Below are positions 18,384 to 27,113 of a stretch of 49,778 bases of DNA, piece after piece. Each line of letters opens with the position of its first letter. Position 1 is the stretch's first letter. The notes under the pieces were generated by a model. The model did not search any database. It saw nothing but the letters and a program-made list of their open reading frames with translations, and was not told where the DNA came from. A program made the position numbers and the translations under genes. The stretch covers positions 1 through 49,778 of the forward strand of contig JAPDQB010000050.1 in assembly GCA_034506175.1 (NCBI GenBank). The letters are read 5' to 3'. The stretch comes from a candidate division KSB1 bacterium (GTDB lineage: Bacteria > Zhuqueibacterota > Zhuqueibacteria > Zhuqueibacterales > Zhuqueibacteraceae).

Positions 18384-19067
18384 TTACGAGCTGGCCTGCC
18401 CGGTCTCGGCCAGCAGCAATTTGGCGTCTTCAACCAAATTCGATTTAGGATATTTGTCGATGAGTTTCTGCAAAGCCCGGCGCGCCGGTTCCGCTTGATT
18501 CGCCTGCTTGTAACAGCGCGCGGCGCTCATCAACAATTGCGGGGCGCGATACGAGTCCTTGTAATCGTTGGCCGCTTTATCGTAGAGCGTCGCGGCTTCG
18601 GCAAAATCGCCGCGCTCTTCATACGTTGCTGCCGCGCCGAATGCCGCACTGACGGCAAGGATCGGATCGTTGTCACCATCAGCAAGATATTTGTTGTAAT
18701 ATTTTTCGGCGTTGGCGTAATCCTTGGTGTGCATGTACGCGTTGGCCAGATAAATCATCGCCATGCCGGCGCTTGGCGAGCCGCCATATTCGCTGACCAA
18801 TTTTTCCAAAATGGGAATCGCCGCGGTGTAATTTGATTTATTGTACTCCGCCCGTGCCTGTGCCAATTTTTCCGCGGCGCTCTGCTCGTCGCTGGCTTTC
18901 ATCCAATTGAAAAAAATCAGCAAACCGATCACCAGCGCCAGGCCGCCTGCAATCATGGCCACTTCGCGGGAGTGTTGCCTCAGCCAATCGTTCACCTTGA
19001 ACCAGGTGGTAACGAGCTTGTCTTCCTTGATTTCACGCTTGGTGAGCTTTTTCTTGGGTGTCAACAT
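18384..19067 (-). CDS. Membrane-anchored tetratricopeptide repeat protein
   Basis: A 227-residue protein with a charged N-terminal cytoplasmic stretch (KKKLTKREIKEDKLVTTWFKVNDWL), one membrane helix (about residues 37-53, VAMIAGGLALVIGLLIFF) and a periplasmic TPR domain of about four repeats (NYTAAIPILEKLVSEYGGSPSAGMA, YANAEKYYNKYLA, DFAEAATLYDKAANDYKD, EPARRALQKLIDKYPKS). The architecture resembles YfgM/BepA-partner-like or Tol-associated TPR proteins; the exact role is not known. ATG 19067 has a modest AAGGAC site. The hairpin upstream of rimP probably ends its transcript. The 97-bp gap to the GH20 gene shows no clear promoter. Confidence 0.85.
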   Translation of the reverse strand: MLTPKKKLTKREIKEDKLVTTWFKVNDWLRQHSREVAMIAGGLALVIGLLIFFNWMKASDEQSAAEKLAQARAEYNKSNYTAAIPILEKLVSEYGGSPSAGMAMIYLANAYMHTKDYANAEKYYNKYLADGDNDPILAVSAAFGAAATYEERGDFAEAATLYDKAANDYKDSYRAPQLLMSAARCYKQANQAEPARRALQKLIDKYPKSNLVEDAKLLLAETGQASS

Positions 19068-19164
19068 GACCAGACTGTCCTTTGTCCAAAAAACGTATTA
19101 CTGAAATAAAATTCGTACCCGAATTATGCAATATATTAAAATTTCCCACGCGAAGCAAGCAGTT

Positions 19165-21204
19165 TCATCGCGCCGCCTGCGCTAATTTTTCCACGCCGGA
19201 AACAATCATCAGCTCGGTTTCAGCGTGTGCGCCTTTGGCTTTTTCCAAATAAGCCAAATTCGCCGCAAGCCACGACGCCCCCAGCGATTTCCCGCTCGCC
19301 AAAGCTTCGAGCGCCTGCAAGCCGATGGCCGAGGTTTTGGAAAGATTTTCGGATTGCGCCGCAATTTCCCGCAAAACCGGCGATTTTTGCATCATGGCGG
19401 TCAACTGGGCGTGATTTGATTCCCACTTCTTCAGCCACATGGTGAGTTCATTTTTCAACTCGACATTCGATTTGTTGCTCAAGAATTTCTCGACGAGTTG
19501 GCGAAAATCTCGGGCGGTTTTGCTATCCGGCCGGGCCGCATCAACGACGCGGCTGAACGGCGCATACGAGGTGTAGGTTCGATATTGATGCCGCGTATAA
19601 ATTTTAATCGGCTCGATCACGTCAACCAAAGCTTTCAATGGCGCGATCTCATCCTGATTGGCCAGCCGGCGCAGCATCATGTCGTAATTCTTTTCGTGCA
19701 TCAAGCCGAGTTCCTCCAACTGCAGGCTGACGATATTCAACCGGCGATACATGTCGTTCACGTCTTTTACACGTTGCGGCGACCAGAAGCGCTCGGCAAT
19801 CGCGGCGGTGCGCGGCCAGATGCGTGAGTCGACATTTTCCGGCGTTACCAGTTCCGACCACATCGTCGCCTCGCCGCCGAGAATTTTCTTTTTCTGCTCG
19901 TCGCTCAACGGCGAATTTTCCGGAATCGGATCGTTCAAATAATGAAAATCCGTCGGCTGCACGAGATCGATATAATAGCCGTTCGAGAGGATGCCGGTAT
20001 AACCCTGCTGCGCCGACTGCACCAACGCTTCCTGGCCGCGCCAGGATTGGATGACGATGTTCGTCGGCATGCCCGGCTGCAAGATTTCATCCCAGCCCAC
20101 CATTTTCTTGCCGTGCCTGGTGAGAATTTGCAGCAGCCGCTTGTTGAAATACGTTTGCAAATCATGATTATCTTTTATCCCGTTTGCCGCTTTGAATTTG
20201 GCGATGGTCGGACTTTGATCCCAATGCTTGCCGTTATTTTCGTCGCCGCCAATGTGCAAATACTCATCGGGAAATAATTTTGCCATTTCACTCAAAAAGG
20301 CGTCGAGAAATTTGTAGGTGTATTCCTTCGTCGGATCGAGCGCCGGATCCATGATGCCGTATTTGCGCTCGATGCGGTACGGCCCCGGCAGCGCTGCCAG
20401 CTCCGGATGGCCGGCCAGCCAGCTCGTGACGTGCCCCGGCATGTCAAATTCCGGCACGACGCGAATGCCGCGCGCCTCGGCGTAAGCGATAATCTCCCGC
20501 ATTTGCTCGTGTGTGAAAAAGAAGCCATCGGAGCCCATCTGATGCAGTTTCGGATAGGTTTTGCTCTCGATGCGAAAGCCCTGATCTTCGGTCAAATGCA
20601 AATGCAGCACGTTGAGCTTGACCGCCGCCATCGCGTCGAGATTGCGTTTGATGACCTCCATCGGCAGAAAATGGCGGCAGACATCGATCAGCAAGCCGCG
20701 CCACGGAAAGCGCGGCGCATCGGTGATGATGACTTGCGGGAAATAATAGCCTTGCTCATCCGCCAACAACAACTGCAACAGCGTTTCAAGCCCCCGCAAA
20801 ACGCCCAAATCGGTTTCAGCCTCGAGAGTGATTTTTTCCGCCGCAATGCGCAATTGATAGGATTCGTTTTCGCCCAGCTTCACTTTGCCGGCGCGCTTGC
20901 AGTCGATCGCCAATTTTGCCGTGGCAGCCGTCGAAGATGCCGCGATATAATCTTGCGAGAAAAACAGCCCGGTTCGTCCCGAAAGCCGCCGGAGCATTCG
21001 CGTCGCGCCGTGATACAAACGTTGATCGGGTTGGCCGGTCACGGCAATTGTGAACGTAGAATCCAATCTGAACTCGCCGTTTTGCAACTCGATCTGCGCC
21101 GGAACCGGCATGAGATTCAATTTGATCGTTTTGTCATCAGCAAACAAAAATGAAGCGGTAAGAGCAAGACTTGTCAAAATAGTGTCGAACGCGATTCGAT
21201 CCAT
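19165..21204 (-). CDS. GH20 beta-N-acetylhexosaminidase, secreted
   Basis: Releases terminal N-acetylglucosamine or N-acetylgalactosamine by substrate-assisted catalysis. The 679-residue protein has a probable N-terminal signal peptide (IAFDTILTSLALTASFLFA), a GH20b domain, then the catalytic barrel with RGLLIDVCRHFLP, LHLHLTEDQGFRIES, VVPEFDMPGH and the HIGGDEN motif; the catalytic Asp-Glu pair is at residues 321-322. A helical C-terminal extension of about 170 residues follows. ATG 21204 is chosen because AGGA is 8 bases upstream. The open frame upstream runs through a dispersed palindrome and yields a false N-terminus. An 18-base leader motif shared with the GH16 gene lies 22 bp before the start. 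Confidence 0.94.
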   Translation of the reverse strand: MDRIAFDTILTSLALTASFLFADDKTIKLNLMPVPAQIELQNGEFRLDSTFTIAVTGQPDQRLYHGATRMLRRLSGRTGLFFSQDYIAASSTAATAKLAIDCKRAGKVKLGENESYQLRIAAEKITLEAETDLGVLRGLETLLQLLLADEQGYYFPQVIITDAPRFPWRGLLIDVCRHFLPMEVIKRNLDAMAAVKLNVLHLHLTEDQGFRIESKTYPKLHQMGSDGFFFTHEQMREIIAYAEARGIRVVPEFDMPGHVTSWLAGHPELAALPGPYRIERKYGIMDPALDPTKEYTYKFLDAFLSEMAKLFPDEYLHIGGDENNGKHWDQSPTIAKFKAANGIKDNHDLQTYFNKRLLQILTRHGKKMVGWDEILQPGMPTNIVIQSWRGQEALVQSAQQGYTGILSNGYYIDLVQPTDFHYLNDPIPENSPLSDEQKKKILGGEATMWSELVTPENVDSRIWPRTAAIAERFWSPQRVKDVNDMYRRLNIVSLQLEELGLMHEKNYDMMLRRLANQDEIAPLKALVDVIEPIKIYTRHQYRTYTSYAPFSRVVDAARPDSKTARDFRQLVEKFLSNKSNVELKNELTMWLKKWESNHAQLTAMMQKSPVLREIAAQSENLSKTSAIGLQALEALASGKSLGASWLAANLAYLEKAKGAHAETELMIVSGVEKLAQAAR

Positions 21205-21225
21205 TTGAATCATCCTTAAATATTT

Positions 21226-21246
21226 CCCAACTGATAGAAACAACGC
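21226..21246 (-). promoter_or_regulatory. Leader motif shared by the two glycosidase genes (copy 1)
   Basis: The minus-strand core TTGTTTCTATCAGTTGGG occurs here and again at 27025-27042; over the longer 21-bp block 20 bases agree. In both cases it ends about 20 bp upstream of the start codon of a secreted glycosidase gene and is preceded by an inverted repeat. It is a possible operator, leader element or dispersed repeat. Confidence 0.55.
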
Positions 21247-21285
21247 CATGGGGGCGCAAGCATCTTGCTTGCAGACGGCGCTACG
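21247..21285. repeat. Dispersed palindromic element with GCAAGCA / TGCTTGC stem
   Basis: A perfect 7-bp stem with a 3-nt loop (21256-21272) lies inside a GGGGCGCAAGC...GACGGCGC frame. Translated, it gives CKQDACAP, a peptide that commonly marks this type of intergenic repeat when it is included in gene calls by mistake. It lies in the 128-bp gap between the first oxidoreductase gene and the GH20 gene. Confidence 0.55.
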
Positions 21286-21332
21286 TTTTTTCACCCAAGA
21301 CTGAGAGGCATTACGCTCAACGAAATTTTCAA

Positions 21333-22664
21333 TCAGCCCGGCAAGCTCCACCCCGGCCGGTATTCCCGTGACAAATATTGATTCGCTTCCGGCATGTTGG
21401 TGAAGCTCATTTTCCGGCCATCATATTTCAGCGTCACGTTTTTGTTCGCCATCCGCAAGGCGATGTTGCCGAGCAGCATGGTTTCGGTCAATTTGGCGGC
21501 GTATTCAAAATTCGACATGGTTGGCGGGCCGCCCTTGATCGCCGCAATCCATTCCTGATAAACGCCCGGCGAGCGCGGCAGCGTTTTCGGCGGCATTCGG
21601 TATTCTTTCATTTTGGTTTCGGGAATCAGTCGCGGACTTTCTCCCAAACAACCACACATGAGCCTGCCTTTTTTGCCGGCGAAAATCACGCCACCCATCT
21701 CGTTACCCAGGCGCCGGCTTTCTTCAAGCTCAACGGGGCGCATCGGCAAAAGCCCGCCGTCGTACCAGGTTAATTCCACCGCCGGCATTTTCCCCCGCGC
21801 TGGAAAACGATAATGTACCGTCGACGCCAGCGGATAGGTCTCGCTATTGACCGCGGTCGAACTGGCTTGTATCGTTTCCGGAAGGTCAAGATTCAGCGCC
21901 CAGAACGGATGATCGATAATGTGCGCCCCCATGTCGCCGAGCGCGCCGGTGCCGAAATCCCACCAGCCGCGCCAATTGAACGGCGCATACGCCGGATGAT
22001 ATGGCCGGTGCGGCGCCGGCCCCAGCCACAAATCCCAATCCAGCGTGGACGGCACTGCCGGAAGTTCGGCCGGACGTTCAACGCCCTGTGGCCAGATCGG
22101 CCGGTTCGTCCAGCAATGTACTTCCGTCACCTCGCCGATGGCGCCGGCGGCAATCCATTCGTTGATCAAACGCGCCTCTTCGCTGGCGTGGCCCTGATTG
22201 CCCATTTGCGTGACGACGTTCATTTCTTTCGCGGCCTTCGCCAGCGCGCGCGCTTCCTGAACCGTGTGGGTGAGCGGCTTTTGCACGTAGACATGCTTGC
22301 CCAGCCGAATCGCGGTCAAGGCAATAATCGCGTGAGTGTGATCCGGGGTTGACACGGTGATCGCGTCAATGCTTTTTTCCGTTTCCAACATTTTGCGGAA
22401 ATCACGATATTTTGCCGCGCGCTCCAACATCTCGGCGTGCGGATGATTTTCCTTTTTCGCGGCTTTAACCGTTTCCGCCATGTGCTCATCATCGACGTCA
22501 CACAGCGCCACGATATTTTCGGTGCGGACGCCGGCAATGTCATTGCGGCCCTGGCCACCGACGCCGACACAGGCGACATTCACTTTGTCGCTCGGCGGCA
22601 CGTAGCCCGGCCCGCCGAGTACATGACGCGGCACGATGGTGAAAGCTTCGGTTTTAATTTCCAT
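21333..22664 (-). CDS. Gfo/Idh/MocA family oxidoreductase, copy lacking a Tat signal
   Basis: Predicted NAD(P)-dependent sugar or cyclitol dehydrogenase, 443 residues. The Rossmann motif VACVGVGGQGRNDI starts near residue 29, and the family EKP motif is QKP (VYVQKPLTHTV). It is a tandem duplicate of the next gene upstream; 59 consecutive residues around GNQGHASEEARLINEWIAAG are identical. Its N-terminus begins MEIKTEAFTIVPRHVLGG, which retains the last part of the partner's Tat signal but not the twin-arginine motif, so it should stay in the cytoplasm. ATG 22664 has a GAGGAGG ribosome-binding site with spacing like the partner's. The substrate is unknown. Confidence 0.93.
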   Translation of the reverse strand: MEIKTEAFTIVPRHVLGGPGYVPPSDKVNVACVGVGGQGRNDIAGVRTENIVALCDVDDEHMAETVKAAKKENHPHAEMLERAAKYRDFRKMLETEKSIDAITVSTPDHTHAIIALTAIRLGKHVYVQKPLTHTVQEARALAKAAKEMNVVTQMGNQGHASEEARLINEWIAAGAIGEVTEVHCWTNRPIWPQGVERPAELPAVPSTLDWDLWLGPAPHRPYHPAYAPFNWRGWWDFGTGALGDMGAHIIDHPFWALNLDLPETIQASSTAVNSETYPLASTVHYRFPARGKMPAVELTWYDGGLLPMRPVELEESRRLGNEMGGVIFAGKKGRLMCGCLGESPRLIPETKMKEYRMPPKTLPRSPGVYQEWIAAIKGGPPTMSNFEYAAKLTETMLLGNIALRMANKNVTLKYDGRKMSFTNMPEANQYLSREYRPGWSLPG

Positions 22665-22728
22665 TTAAAATGCCTCCTCATTCATGGATTTTGAAGTCGG
22701 ATCAATTGACTCTTGAAACTTGCTCAAA

Positions 22729-24135
22729 TCACAAACTCCATCCCGGGCGATAATCTTTCGTCAAATATTGATCCGCTTCCGGCAAGTTGGGGAAACTCAT
22801 CTTCTCGCTGTCATATTTGAGAATCGTGTTTTTCGGCGCCAGGCGAATCGCGATGTTGCCGAGCAGCATTGTCTCGGTCAATTTTGCCGCGTACTGGAAA
22901 TTCGACGTGGTTTGCGCGCCGTTGCCGCTTTTGATCGCCGCAATCCACTCGGCGTGAATGCCCGGCGAGCGCGGAATCGTCTTCGGCGGAAATTTAAACG
23001 CTTTCATTTTCGTTTCAGGAATGAGCCGCGGGCTTTTGCCGTAACAGCCGTGCATGAGCTTGCCTTTGGTGCCGATATACAACACGCCGCCGTCTTGGTC
23101 GCCCATCAGCCGGCCATCTTCCAAATCTTCCGGACGTTTCGGCATCAAGCCGCCGTCGTACCACGTCATCTCCACCGCTGGCATTTTGCCGCGCGCTGGA
23201 AAATGAAAACGCACGATCGATGCCAGGGGGTAGGTTTCGCCGTTGAAGGCGGTCGAGGTGGCTTGAACGGTGTCGGGATATTCGAGCTTCAACGCCCAAT
23301 AAGGATGGTCGATGATGTGCGCGCCCATGTCGCCCAGCGCGCCGGTGCCGAAGTCACACCAGCCGCGCCAACTGAACGGCGCATACGCCGGATGATAAGG
23401 CCGAAACGGCGCCGGCCCGATCCACAAATCCCAGTTCAGCGTCGAAGGCACAGAAGGAATCTCTTGCGGTGATTTGACGCCTTGCGGCCAAATCGGCCGG
23501 TTCGTCCAGCAATGCACTTCCGTCACCTCGCCAATCGCCCCGGCGGCAATCCATTCATTGATCAAACGCGCCTCTTCGCTGGCGTGGCCCTGATTGCCCA
23601 TTTGCGTGACGACGTTCATTTCCTTTGCGGCTTTGGCGAGAGCGCGGGCTTCGTGCACCGTATGCGTCAACGGCTTTTGCACGAACACGTGCTTGCCCAT
23701 TTTCATCGCCATCATCGCAATAACCGCGTGATTATGATCCGGCGTGGTCACCGTCACCGCGTCGATCCCGGTTTCCGTTTCCAGCATCACCCGAAAGTCG
23801 CGATACTTGGTGGCGCGCGCCAGCATGTCCGCGTACTCCGGCTTGCCGGTATCGTCCAGGGCGCGCTTGATCGTTCGGGCGATTTGCTCGTCGTCGACGT
23901 CACACAACGCCACGATGTTTTCGGTGCCGACGTTGGCAATGTCGCTGCGGCCCTGGCCGCCGACGCCGACGCAGGCGATGTTGAGCTTGTCACTCGGCGC
24001 GACATATCCCGGCCCGCCCAAGACGTGACGCGGCACGATGGTAAAGGCCGCGGTCGCCAAAGCCGAGGTGCCGAGAAACTCGCGGCGCGTAATGGTCGCC
24101 TTTTGTTTGGGAAATTTTTTTGTGTGCATGTTCAT
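22729..24135 (-). CDS. Gfo/Idh/MocA family oxidoreductase with Tat signal
   Basis: A 468-residue NAD(P)-dependent oxidoreductase. The N-terminus has a twin-arginine signal (TRREFLGTSALATAAFTIVPRHVLGG, residues about 15-42), so it should be exported folded with its cofactor. The Rossmann motif IACVGVGGQGRSDI and the motif VFVQKPLTHTV follow, then the C-terminal dehydrogenase domain (GALGDMGAHIIDHPYWAL). ATG 24135 is chosen for its AAGGAGG site. It is 32 bp downstream of the symporter gene and 64 bp upstream of its duplicate, consistent with an operon. Family members act on sugars, inositols and related compounds; the specific substrate cannot be read here. Confidence 0.94.
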   Translation of the reverse strand: MNMHTKKFPKQKATITRREFLGTSALATAAFTIVPRHVLGGPGYVAPSDKLNIACVGVGGQGRSDIANVGTENIVALCDVDDEQIARTIKRALDDTGKPEYADMLARATKYRDFRVMLETETGIDAVTVTTPDHNHAVIAMMAMKMGKHVFVQKPLTHTVHEARALAKAAKEMNVVTQMGNQGHASEEARLINEWIAAGAIGEVTEVHCWTNRPIWPQGVKSPQEIPSVPSTLNWDLWIGPAPFRPYHPAYAPFSWRGWCDFGTGALGDMGAHIIDHPYWALKLEYPDTVQATSTAFNGETYPLASIVRFHFPARGKMPAVEMTWYDGGLMPKRPEDLEDGRLMGDQDGGVLYIGTKGKLMHGCYGKSPRLIPETKMKAFKFPPKTIPRSPGIHAEWIAAIKSGNGAQTTSNFQYAAKLTETMLLGNIAIRLAPKNTILKYDSEKMSFPNLPEADQYLTKDYRPGWSL

Positions 24136-24167
24136 TTTAAATGCCTCCTTCGTTTGAATGCAAATTT

Positions 24168-25799
24168 TCATCCGCTAAAATAAATCCAAATCAGCCCGAC
24201 ACCAAGCGCCAGCACCACGCTCAACATCACGTCTTTGCGCCGCCAAGCGGGATCGGAAGCGGAAGTTGTCGAAGCCGCAGAGGGATGTTGCGCGGTGGCG
24301 AACGTCAGGCCGGCGAGCCTGGAATCCGAGGGCGAAGGCGCGGTAAAGCTGACGATAATCAATACCGCCGTGCAAATCAAGAACAAAAACAAGGCAAAGT
24401 GGAGAAAGTTGATGTCGGCAAAAGTGTAGAGAAAACCGCTGAGCGAGCTTTTATTCAGCTCGGCAATCAAACGCCCCATGCCCAAAACAAATCCGGTGAG
24501 CAGCGACGCCATGGCGCCGCGCGCATTCACCCGCTTCCAAAAAACTCCGATCAAAAAAACCGCGGCAATCGGCGGCGAGATATAAGCTTGCACGCTTTGC
24601 AGGTATTGATAAATCTGTCCGGAGATCAGTTTCATCATCGGAATCCACAGCAGCCCAAATCCTACCAGCGCGGCAGTCGAGATTTGTCCGACCGCAACCA
24701 GGCGCCTTTCCGAAGCCTCGGGATGAAGCTTCTTGTAAATATCCCAGGTGATCAGCGTCGAGCACGAATTGAAGACCGCGGAGAGCGAGCTCATGAGCGC
24801 GGCGAGCAAACCGGCAACAACGATGCCGCGCAGCCCGGCTGGCAAGAGCGCGCCCACCAGCGTGGGCAGCGCCTGATCGGGCGTTGCCAATTGCAATTTT
24901 CCCTGCTGCACGAGCGCGTAGGCGATGACGCCCGGAATGACAAAGATAAACAACGGCAGTAATTTGAGAAAACCGCCGAAGATGCTGCCCCGGCGCGCTT
25001 GATCCTGATTCGGCGCGGAAAGGACGCGCTGCACGATGAATTGATCGGTACACCAATACCACACGCCCAAAATCGGCGCGCCGAAAAGAATGCCGGTCCA
25101 CGGAAAATTCGGATCGGTGATTGGCTGCCACATATTGAAAAAACTGCTGCCGGCGGTCTCGCGCAACACGCCCCAGCCGCCCAGCTCGGCAAGCCCGGCG
25201 ACCGTCACCACAATCGCCCCGCCGACGAGAACGAACATCTGCATCATGTCGGTGTAGAGCACGGCAATCAGCCCGCCGAAGACGGTGTAGATGCCGGTGG
25301 CAATGACGACGATGAGCGCGCCGGTCCAAAACTCGATGCCCATCAACGCCTCGAAAACGATGGCGCCGGCGGCGATGGTGACGGAGATTTTGGTGAGAAC
25401 GTAGGCGATAATTGAAACCGCAGCGAGATACCAGCGCGCGCCGGTGGAATAGCGGCGCTCCAAAAATTCCGGCATGGTAAAGACGCCGCTTTTGAGATAA
25501 AACGGCACGAACACCCAGCCGAGAATGAGACACATGAAGCAGGCCAGCACTTCAAATTGTCCGACCGCGACGCCGCTGGCGGCGCCGGTGCCGGCGAGGC
25601 CGACGAGATGCTCGGAGCCGATGTTCGAGGCAAAAAGCGAGGCGCCGATCACGAACCAGCCGATGTTGCGGCCGGCGAGAAAATAGCCGGACGAGGTTTC
25701 GCGGGTGGCCTTGCCGCGCGCCGAATACCACGCGACGCCGAAAATAACAGCGAAATACAGCGCAACGAAAGACCAATCCAAAACGCCAAAGTTTGTCAT
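24168..25799 (-). CDS. Sodium:solute symporter (SSS family, SGLT-like)
   Basis: Sodium-coupled transporter of 543 residues with about 14 membrane segments. Motifs of the SGLT-type branch are visible: SSGYFLAGRNIGWFVIGASLFASNIGSEHLVGLAGTGAA near residues 36-70, the core SLSAVFNSCSTLITWDIYKKL and a WYWCTDQFIVQRVLSA segment typical of sugar-transporting members. The loop before the last helix (SDSRLAGLTFATAQHPSAASTTSASDPAWRRKD) is of low complexity. ATG 25799 has GAGGAGAGAGG directly upstream. The position between the GH16 and oxidoreductase genes suggests uptake of a sugar released by the secreted enzymes. Confidence 0.94.
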   Translation of the reverse strand: MTNFGVLDWSFVALYFAVIFGVAWYSARGKATRETSSGYFLAGRNIGWFVIGASLFASNIGSEHLVGLAGTGAASGVAVGQFEVLACFMCLILGWVFVPFYLKSGVFTMPEFLERRYSTGARWYLAAVSIIAYVLTKISVTIAAGAIVFEALMGIEFWTGALIVVIATGIYTVFGGLIAVLYTDMMQMFVLVGGAIVVTVAGLAELGGWGVLRETAGSSFFNMWQPITDPNFPWTGILFGAPILGVWYWCTDQFIVQRVLSAPNQDQARRGSIFGGFLKLLPLFIFVIPGVIAYALVQQGKLQLATPDQALPTLVGALLPAGLRGIVVAGLLAALMSSLSAVFNSCSTLITWDIYKKLHPEASERRLVAVGQISTAALVGFGLLWIPMMKLISGQIYQYLQSVQAYISPPIAAVFLIGVFWKRVNARGAMASLLTGFVLGMGRLIAELNKSSLSGFLYTFADINFLHFALFLFLICTAVLIIVSFTAPSPSDSRLAGLTFATAQHPSAASTTSASDPAWRRKDVMLSVVLALGVGLIWIYFSG

Positions 25800-25879
25800 T
25801 CCTCTCTCCTCAGTGATGGTTGAATAAAAGATGAATTGGATTTACAGAGCGCATGACGTTGCGTGCATTGCCCTCTGGC

Positions 25880-27007
25880 TTATCTGATCAGCAACATTTT
25901 ATTCGCCTGTTGAAAATGCGCCGTTTTTATTTTGTAAACATAAACGCCGCTGCTCAACGCGCGGCCATCGAAGGAGATCGAATACCGTCCGGCGTGTTGT
26001 TGCTGATTGACCAGAGTTTGCACTTTTTGGCCAAACAGGTCAAAAACTTCCAAAACAACGTAATCCGGCTGCGGCAAATCATATCGAATCACCGTGGCGG
26101 GATTAAAAGGATTGGGAAAATTCTGATGGAGAGAAAAATTTTTCGGCAGAAAAGCATCGTTGCTTTCGTCAACTTCGGTCGCGCCGGCATCTTGATAAAC
26201 GCGCACATAGTCCACTTCCAGACGCTGCGGGAAAACCGTCGAAGCGTCGGGAGCGCCCGGCCAATTGCCGCCGACGGCGAGGTTCAGCAAAATATGAAAG
26301 CGCTGGTCGAACGGCGCCGGGAAAGGCCCACCGACAGACCACCAGCTTGTTTGCGTTTGATAATGAACATTGTCAACATACCAGCGTATCTCGCCCGCTT
26401 TCCACTCGAGGGCGAAGACGTGAAAATCATCCGAGAATTTTCCCGCCGGCAACGTATAAAATGTGCCGCTCGAAGTGTTATTTGGCCATTGCCCGCCGTA
26501 ATGCAGCGTGCCGTGGGTTTTATGCGGCTCGTGTCCCACCAATTCCATGATGTCGATTTCGCCGCTGGCGGCCCAGCCGCCGTAAACATTGTCGGTGGGC
26601 AACATCCAAAACGCCGGCCAGATGCCTTTGCCAAACGGCAGTTTGGCGCGCATTTCAATGCGGCCATATTTCCAATCGCCCTTGTTGCGCGTTCGCATGC
26701 GCGTCGAGGTATAGGCATAACCGGCAAACGATTCTCTTTTCGCGGTGATGATCAAAAAGCCGTTTTCAACCGCGGCGTTTTCCTGCCGATACCATTGCAG
26801 CTCGTTGTTTCCCCAACCGGGAATGCCGTAAGCCGTGCCGTCACCGAGCTGAAATTCCCATTTGCTTTGATCGACGGCAGCGCCGTTAAACTCGTCGGCC
26901 CAAACGAGCCGCCAATTCTGCGCCGTTGCGGGCGAGGCAAGGCAAAAGATTGTTAACAAGCTGATCAAAAAAGCGGATGGCTTTTTTTTGAATGTGAAAA
27001 CGAGCAT
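25880..27007 (-). CDS. Secreted GH16 beta-glucanase with T9SS sorting domain
   Basis: A 375-residue endo-beta-glucanase of the laminarinase/lichenase clan. The signal peptide is residues about 1-29 (ending SPATAQ). The GH16 catalytic signature GEIDIMELVG places the nucleophile at Glu150, Asp152 and the acid/base at Glu155. The last about 85 residues carry NFPNPFNPATVIRYDLP and end SSGVYVYKIKTAHFQQANKMLLIR, a type A T9SS C-terminal sorting domain, so the enzyme should be secreted through the outer membrane or surface-attached. ATG 27007 has GAGG 5 bases upstream; the leader motif shared with the GH20 gene lies 18 bp upstream. Confidence 0.95.
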   Translation of the reverse strand: MLVFTFKKKPSAFLISLLTIFCLASPATAQNWRLVWADEFNGAAVDQSKWEFQLGDGTAYGIPGWGNNELQWYRQENAAVENGFLIITAKRESFAGYAYTSTRMRTRNKGDWKYGRIEMRAKLPFGKGIWPAFWMLPTDNVYGGWAASGEIDIMELVGHEPHKTHGTLHYGGQWPNNTSSGTFYTLPAGKFSDDFHVFALEWKAGEIRWYVDNVHYQTQTSWWSVGGPFPAPFDQRFHILLNLAVGGNWPGAPDASTVFPQRLEVDYVRVYQDAGATEVDESNDAFLPKNFSLHQNFPNPFNPATVIRYDLPQPDYVVLEVFDLFGQKVQTLVNQQQHAGRYSISFDGRALSSGVYVYKIKTAHFQQANKMLLIR

Positions 27008-27024
27008 AAGAGCCTCATGAAAGA

Positions 27025-27045
27025 CCCAACTGATAGAAACAATGC
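27025..27045 (-). promoter_or_regulatory. Leader motif shared by the two glycosidase genes (copy 2)
   Basis: TTGTTTCTATCAGTTGGG on the minus strand is identical to the copy at 21226-21243. It is preceded on the same strand by a GCAACG/CGTTGC inverted repeat (27044-27049 with 27068-27073). Confidence 0.55.
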
Positions 27046-27113
27046 AACGAGTTTTTTTATTGGTGTCCGTTGCGTTGTTTCCATCCGCGGGGAATTTTGT
27101 TAAAATACGATTT

